Assembly: GCA_013286765.1 (NCBI GenBank)
Contig: JABDFB010000096.1
Span: 352-8,164, forward strand
Origin: Deltaproteobacteria bacterium
GTDB taxonomy: Bacteria > Bdellovibrionota > UBA1018
DNA: 7,813 nucleotides
Direction: 5' to 3'
Of the stretch, positions 3,857 to 7,813 are shown piece after piece. A program made the position numbers and the translations under genes. Numbering within the stretch: position 1 is the first letter of the stretch; every line of letters starts with the position of its first letter. The notes beneath the pieces are model-generated. The model was not told the origin of the DNA. It was given only the letters and a program-made list of their open reading frames with translations, and ran no database searches.

Positions 3857-6481
3857 ATGAAGGAGCGCAGGCCGTTTGCGGTAACTGGAGCTTCGCCGCA
3901 CTATGCTCCAGATCGTCCAGTGAAATTGGATCATATTGCGCTGGATCTTAGTGTTGATCCTAAAAAGAAAAAACTCGAAGGAACTATCACCCATCGAGCA
4001 AAGGTGGTGGCCTCCCATTTAAAATGGATCAAGCTCGATCAAGTAGATCTGGATATTCTAGATGTGAAAATTGGAATGGAGAAAGCGAAGTTTTTTGTTG
4101 AAGGTAATTTTCTCCATATTGAGTTGAATCGAACCTTCGAACCTGGATCAACCATTGAGTTTTCAGTTAAGTACCAGCTCAAAAACCCGCGTCGGGGAAT
4201 CTATTTTGTTGGGCCAGACTCAGATTATCCAAGTAAGCTTTATCAAGCGTGGACACAGGGACAGGATGAGGACAGTCGTTTCTGGTTTCCGACGTTTGAT
4301 TATCCGAATCAGAAAGCTACCACCGAAGTGAGTGTGCGTGTGCCAAAGGGTTTTACGGCGATTTCCAATGGCGCTTTAATTTCAAAAACCGACCAGGCGG
4401 ACGGTGTTCAATTTCACTATCGTCTAGGAACCCCTCATGTCACCTACTTGGTGAGTTTAGTGGTGGGTGAGTTCTCAGAATGGGCAGATACCGGGCCTCA
4501 TGGATTAAAGGTTCAGTATTATGTTCCTAAGGGGCGTGAAGCGGACGGAAAACGTTCGTTTGAAAATACCGCCAAGATGGTCACCGCATTCGAAGAAAAA
4601 ACAGGAGTGCGGTATCCCTATGAGAAATATAGTCAGGTGGCAGTCCAAGATTTTATCTTTGGCGGCATGGAAAATACGTCAGCCACCACGCAAACGGATT
4701 TGACCCTGCATGATGAACGAACACATCTCGACTATACGAGTGACCCTTTAGTCGCTCATGAGCTCGCCCATCAATGGTTTGGCAATTTATTGACTTGCCG
4801 CGACTGGTCGCATGGGTGGCTCAATGAAGGGTTTGCAACTTTTATGGAAAGGGTCTGGGTTGAATGCAAATCCGGTCCTGATGGCGGTTTTGAGGAAGCA
4901 AAGTACTATTCGTATCAAGATTGGAAAGAATATCTTGATGACGATCAGCATAAATACCGTCGGCCGATTGTATTTAACACTTATATAGAACCGATTGATT
5001 TATTCGACACCCATCTTTATCAAAAGGGGGGGCTGGTCCTGAATCTTATTCGATCAATTTTAGGAGAGGCCGATTTCTGGAAGTCAGTTCAGCTCTATTT
5101 GGTTCGACATCACGGTCAAACGGTTGAAACTTTGGATTTAATTCGAGCGATTGAGGAAGCCACCGGGAAAAACCTCCGACGCGTTTTTGACGAATGGGTG
5201 TTCAACGCGGGCTATCCAGAGTTCGAAGTCTCTTATCAATGGCATGAAGATAAAAAATTGACAGAGTGGGTTATTGAACAGAAGCAAACGGGTGGACAGC
5301 CCAGTGTCACCAAAGACGGAGTTACGACTTCGCTTTTCCATCTGCCACTTTCGATTGAAATGACTCTAGAAAATGGAGAACGTATCAAAAATACAATCGA
5401 CGTGGGGGATGCCAGGGAACGTGTCTTTCTGCCGTCTCCAAGTCGGCCTGTGATGGTACGATTTGATCGCGATTTTACGATTCCAAAAACACTTAAATTT
5501 CCGCGACCGAAGGAAATGCTGCTCTATCAGCTCACGAAAGATTCCGACTGTATGGGGCGAATTGAAGCTGCCCAGGAACTTGGGCGAGAAATCGGTAAAA
5601 CAGCTGATTCTGAATTAATTAATGTCCTTGAGAAAGTTCTCACGGCAGATGCGTTCTGGGGCGTTCAGGTGGAAGCGGCGAGAGTACTTTCGTCGATTCG
5701 AACGGATCAGGCACGAGATGCACTCGTACGCGCTCTCAAAATTTCAAATAACCCTAAAGGACGCCGTGGCATTGTATCGGCTCTAGGAGCCTTTAAAGAT
5801 GAGCCCTCGGCCGCTGCTCTTAAGACTTTTGCAGAAGGCGATCCTAGCTATTTTGTGGAAGCAGACGCAACCTATGCCTGGGCAAGTTCAAAAATGAAGC
5901 CGTGGGACAATCATCGACTCACTGATATCAAATCAGTCGAAGATTTCTTACACCAACAGCTTGAAAAAAACAGCTATCGACAGGTGATTCGGGCGGCGAC
6001 ATTGAGAGCTCTCTCCGAACTACCGGGAGTAGAAAGCGGAGATCGACCTAAAGCGCTGGAAACACTTATCGAATGGACAAAACGCGGTCACGACACCGAC
6101 GCGCGAGGTGCCGCTGTGCGGGCCCTTGGGAGTATTCTCAAGTCGGCAAAACCGAACGAAAAGGTCAAAATTCTGGATGTCCTGAGCTACCTTGCGGAAG
6201 AAGACAACTTTCGATTGAGATTTCAGCTGGTTCCTGCGCTGGAAGACTCGGAATGTGAGGAAGCGATTCCGATTCTTTCAAGAATTGCTCAAAAAGAGAA
6301 CGATGGGCGAATCACACGCGCTGTGCAGAGGGCGATTAATCACTTAATGACTAGTGGCACACTGCCAGAGTCGGTATTGAATCTTAAAACAGCCCTTGAA
6401 AAGCTAGAGGAAGAGCACCGAAAGCTGAGATCCCTTTTTGAAGAAAAGATGGGGAAAGGCTTTAACCAGCTTTCGGAGTAA
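3857..6481 (+). CDS. M1-family zinc aminopeptidase with HEAT-repeat C-terminus
   Basis: A cytosolic gluzincin that removes N-terminal residues from peptides. From ATG 3857 the product has 874 residues. An N-terminal beta domain starts RRPFAVTGASPHYAPDRP. The substrate-binding exopeptidase motif GGMEN is at 269-273 (family consensus GAMEN, here with Gly for Ala). The zinc site HELAH is at 301-305 with the third ligand Glu324 in NEGFA, exactly the HEXXH-18-E spacing. The transition-state Tyr is probably Tyr388 in YQKGGLVLN. A beta-rich segment follows to about 550, then HEAT-like alpha repeats at about 556-827, ending in a charged coiled coil at about 840-865. The frame is open back to TTG 3719, with another ATG at 3800. 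I chose 3857 because conserved sequence begins there; the extension shows no conserved motif and no start has a good Shine-Dalgarno. No signal peptide is seen. It is not the standard E. coli PepN architecture, so no symbol is given. Confidence 0.93.
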   Translation: MKERRPFAVTGASPHYAPDRPVKLDHIALDLSVDPKKKKLEGTITHRAKVVASHLKWIKLDQVDLDILDVKIGMEKAKFFVEGNFLHIELNRTFEPGSTIEFSVKYQLKNPRRGIYFVGPDSDYPSKLYQAWTQGQDEDSRFWFPTFDYPNQKATTEVSVRVPKGFTAISNGALISKTDQADGVQFHYRLGTPHVTYLVSLVVGEFSEWADTGPHGLKVQYYVPKGREADGKRSFENTAKMVTAFEEKTGVRYPYEKYSQVAVQDFIFGGMENTSATTQTDLTLHDERTHLDYTSDPLVAHELAHQWFGNLLTCRDWSHGWLNEGFATFMERVWVECKSGPDGGFEEAKYYSYQDWKEYLDDDQHKYRRPIVFNTYIEPIDLFDTHLYQKGGLVLNLIRSILGEADFWKSVQLYLVRHHGQTVETLDLIRAIEEATGKNLRRVFDEWVFNAGYPEFEVSYQWHEDKKLTEWVIEQKQTGGQPSVTKDGVTTSLFHLPLSIEMTLENGERIKNTIDVGDARERVFLPSPSRPVMVRFDRDFTIPKTLKFPRPKEMLLYQLTKDSDCMGRIEAAQELGREIGKTADSELINVLEKVLTADAFWGVQVEAARVLSSIRTDQARDALVRALKISNNPKGRRGIVSALGAFKDEPSAAALKTFAEGDPSYFVEADATYAWASSKMKPWDNHRLTDIKSVEDFLHQQLEKNSYRQVIRAATLRALSELPGVESGDRPKALETLIEWTKRGHDTDARGAAVRALGSILKSAKPNEKVKILDVLSYLAEEDNFRLRFQLVPALEDSECEEAIPILSRIAQKENDGRITRAVQRAINHLMTSGTLPESVLNLKTALEKLEEEHRKLRSLFEEKMGKGFNQLSE

Positions 6482-6505
6482 GCGCGTCATCGAGCTTAGG
6501 CGAGT

Positions 6506-7015
6506 TCAGTTCTTTGTGACGACGAATTCGTTATCGAAGTGTTCACCGCTAGCGTATTTGAAATTCATTTTGAGAACATTATTGCCTACGGTGAGTGGAA
6601 TATAGTCTGTCGAAAACTTGCCCAACTCTGTGTCAGTGAAGACAGTGGCACTAAAATGATTTGTCGCGTTAACAATATTTGTTTCGGCTAATTTATTCCC
6701 GGATTCTTCCAAGTCTGTTCCACAGAGGGGGCCACTGATTTTGACGCCGTTAGCAGAGGTAGACTCTATTTTAACGGGTGTTTCACAATCGATCTTCACT
6801 TCTAAGAGTGCCGGAGCTTGTGAAGAAGCCGGTTCTCGCTGTACCTGGTCCGTTTGCTGGGCGGCAATCGCTTGAGCCAAGCTCGCATGGTAGAAAGGTT
6901 TATCGTCATAGAACAACGTATAGAGTGAATGGAATAATACTAACGTAACTATTGAAAATATGGCGATTTCTACTGGATTCGTACGAGATCGATGGATCCG
7001 TTGCAGATGGCTCAT
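6506..7015 (-). CDS. Unrecognised single-pass membrane protein with extracytoplasmic domain
   Basis: A 169-residue product of unknown family. Residues 1-14 are basic (HLQRIHRSRTN), a single membrane helix spans about 15-36, and the rest should lie outside the cytoplasm: N-in, C-out by the positive-inside rule. An Ala/Gln-rich linker (about 45-70) leads to a domain of short alternating strands with two cysteines (77 and 98) that could form a disulfide. The C-terminal half (ATVFTDTELGKFSTDYIPL and NNVLKMNFKYASG) looks like a beta-sandwich or Ig-like fold, which is inference. An in-frame TAG lies three codons upstream, so the ATG at 7015 is the earliest start in this frame, although its Shine-Dalgarno is weak. 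It converges on the M1 peptidase with 24 bases between stops and is divergent from the multi-pass protein at 7074, with 58 bases between starts, so the two may share control. Confidence 0.75.
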   Translation of the reverse strand: MSHLQRIHRSRTNPVEIAIFSIVTLVLFHSLYTLFYDDKPFYHASLAQAIAAQQTDQVQREPASSQAPALLEVKIDCETPVKIESTSANGVKISGPLCGTDLEESGNKLAETNIVNATNHFSATVFTDTELGKFSTDYIPLTVGNNVLKMNFKYASGEHFDNEFVVTKN

Positions 7016-7073
7016 GTCTATCTATCGGAATAATTGTTGATAACTTTAGGTGGACACTGGTAGTAATTTGCAA
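7016..7073. promoter_or_regulatory. Short divergent intergenic region
   Basis: Only 58 bases separate the two divergent start codons, so both promoters must overlap here or extend into the opposite gene. No convincing -35/-10 pair or strong Shine-Dalgarno was found on either strand. Confidence 0.3.
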
Positions 7074-7813
7074 ATGGATATCCTGGGACAATCGTCGCTG
7101 CTGGTAGCGGTTACTAGCTTTGCCTACGGATTCTCGGTTTTGGCGAGAAACGTTCGAAATAAGCTTTATTTATCATTTGTTGTCGTGTGTACGCTCATTT
7201 CTGGGTGGGCGATGGCCTTTTTTCTAAACCGAATATGGCCTGGAGCGGGATATTACAAGATGCATCTCTTTTTCAATATTCTGCTGGCCCCGGGCAGTCT
7301 AGCGATGCTGCATGTAATGATGAGACTCTCGGACAGCGCCAGTCGCAGGATTCTGAAGATGAGTGTGGTTTTTGCTTTTGCACTCTCGGCAGCGCTTCTT
7401 TTAGGACTCGAAAAATTTAGAGGCGTTTTGGAAATGATCTACTTTATGCCCGCATTTATTGTGGTGCAGATCACACGTCTCATGTGGAATAATTTATTGA
7501 GCCACTCCTCCCTTCAGGGCGAGGACACTAATACCATTCCAGCAGCAGTATCAACGGAACAGCCACATGCAAGGGGCATTTATCTAGGCACATATGTAGG
7601 TGCGTTGATTGTTTTGGGGATGTCCACTATGGACCACGTGCCTATGATTGGAAAGGTCATTCCTTCTCTAGGAAACCTGGCCTTATCTGTTTATCTCTTT
7701 TTCCTTACTAAGGCCATTACTCATCAAAGATTATTAAATATATCAGCACTGTTTTCGCGATTTATTGTCCTGCTGGTGGTGGCTCTGACCCTCACAATTA
7801 TTTATGCCACTCT
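7074..7813 (+). CDS. Multi-pass membrane protein, probable sensor-kinase N-terminus, 3' end missing
   Basis: An open frame from ATG 7074 runs off the right edge after 246 complete codons. The visible part is almost all membrane helices, about eight: roughly 4-23, 31-51, 64-83, 95-112, 121-136, 168-184, 195-213 and 228-245. A hydrophilic loop lies at about 142-167. The end, with a PxIGKVIPSLGNLALSVYL-like stretch, then ITHQRLLNISALFSRFIVLL and IIYAT, resembles from memory the membrane sensor part that precedes GAF and HisKA/ATPase domains in histidine kinases of Bdellovibrio and myxobacteria. No kinase domain is visible, so that identity is inference. Alternatives are other integral membrane enzymes or transporters. 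An in-frame TTG at 7068 is a second possible start. The open frame and periodic hydrophobicity make the coding call itself firm. Confidence 0.8.
   Translation, partial: MDILGQSSLLVAVTSFAYGFSVLARNVRNKLYLSFVVVCTLISGWAMAFFLNRIWPGAGYYKMHLFFNILLAPGSLAMLHVMMRLSDSASRRILKMSVVFAFALSAALLLGLEKFRGVLEMIYFMPAFIVVQITRLMWNNLLSHSSLQGEDTNTIPAAVSTEQPHARGIYLGTYVGALIVLGMSTMDHVPMIGKVIPSLGNLALSVYLFFLTKAITHQRLLNISALFSRFIVLLVVALTLTIIYAT

Noticed and set aside
6485..6521. CGTCA/TGACG repeat as a terminator between the convergent genes at 6481 and 6506
   Set aside because: Only 5 base pairs, a 27-base loop and no T tract.
6906..7091. Minus-strand 61-codon frame over the divergent region
   Set aside because: Overlaps the better-supported membrane protein in another frame and has no recognisable domain.
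7187..7420. Plus-strand 77-codon frame
   Set aside because: It is a shadow of the long open membrane-protein frame beginning at 7074.
1..7813. A defence, mobile or toxin-antitoxin system
   Set aside because: No transposase, integrase, direct-repeat array, nuclease or toxin-like gene pair was seen; the recognised genes are housekeeping, motility or membrane proteins.

Overview
The window reads as ordinary chromosome of a flagellated, predator-like deltaproteobacterial relative, most probably Bdellovibrionota (Bdellovibrio or Bacteriovorax type). This is inference. It rests on a short flagellin opening MGLRIMTN with RLRELSIQGASDT, an M1 aminopeptidase with a HEAT-repeat tail, and moderate GC with AT-rich intergenic regions. 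No mobile element, CRISPR array, tRNA or rRNA was seen.

Layout. 1-885 is the 3' two-thirds of bioA (biotin synthesis), cut by the left edge. An AT-rich gap leads to an unrecognised exported protein (1002-1616). It converges on trmB (tRNA m7G46 methyltransferase, minus strand), and the two stop codons overlap. Just upstream of trmB, on the same strand and partly overlapping it, is a 50-residue zinc-ribbon protein of DUF5679 type (2362-2514). Next come a strong hairpin terminator (2549-2585), a structured 3' untranslated region, and the flagellin gene (2725-3558, minus). The flagellin gene has a good sigma-28 promoter, a 5'-end stem-loop, a seven-codon upstream ORF and a near-perfect Shine-Dalgarno. 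Diverging from it is a large M1 metallo-aminopeptidase (3857-6481, plus). It converges on a single-pass membrane protein (6506-7015, minus). That gene is divergent from a multi-pass membrane protein (7074 to the right edge), probably the sensor part of a histidine kinase, cut by the right edge.

The genes do not form one pathway: biotin synthesis, tRNA modification, motility, peptide degradation and signalling lie side by side. The only likely operon is DUF5679-trmB. The most interesting part is the control architecture around the flagellin gene: sigma-28 promoter, leader stem-loop, leader peptide overlapping the ribosome site, a hairpin enclosing the stop codon, further 3' hairpins, and a terminator whose tail overlaps the possible -35 box of the next gene. 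No clearly new multi-gene system is visible.
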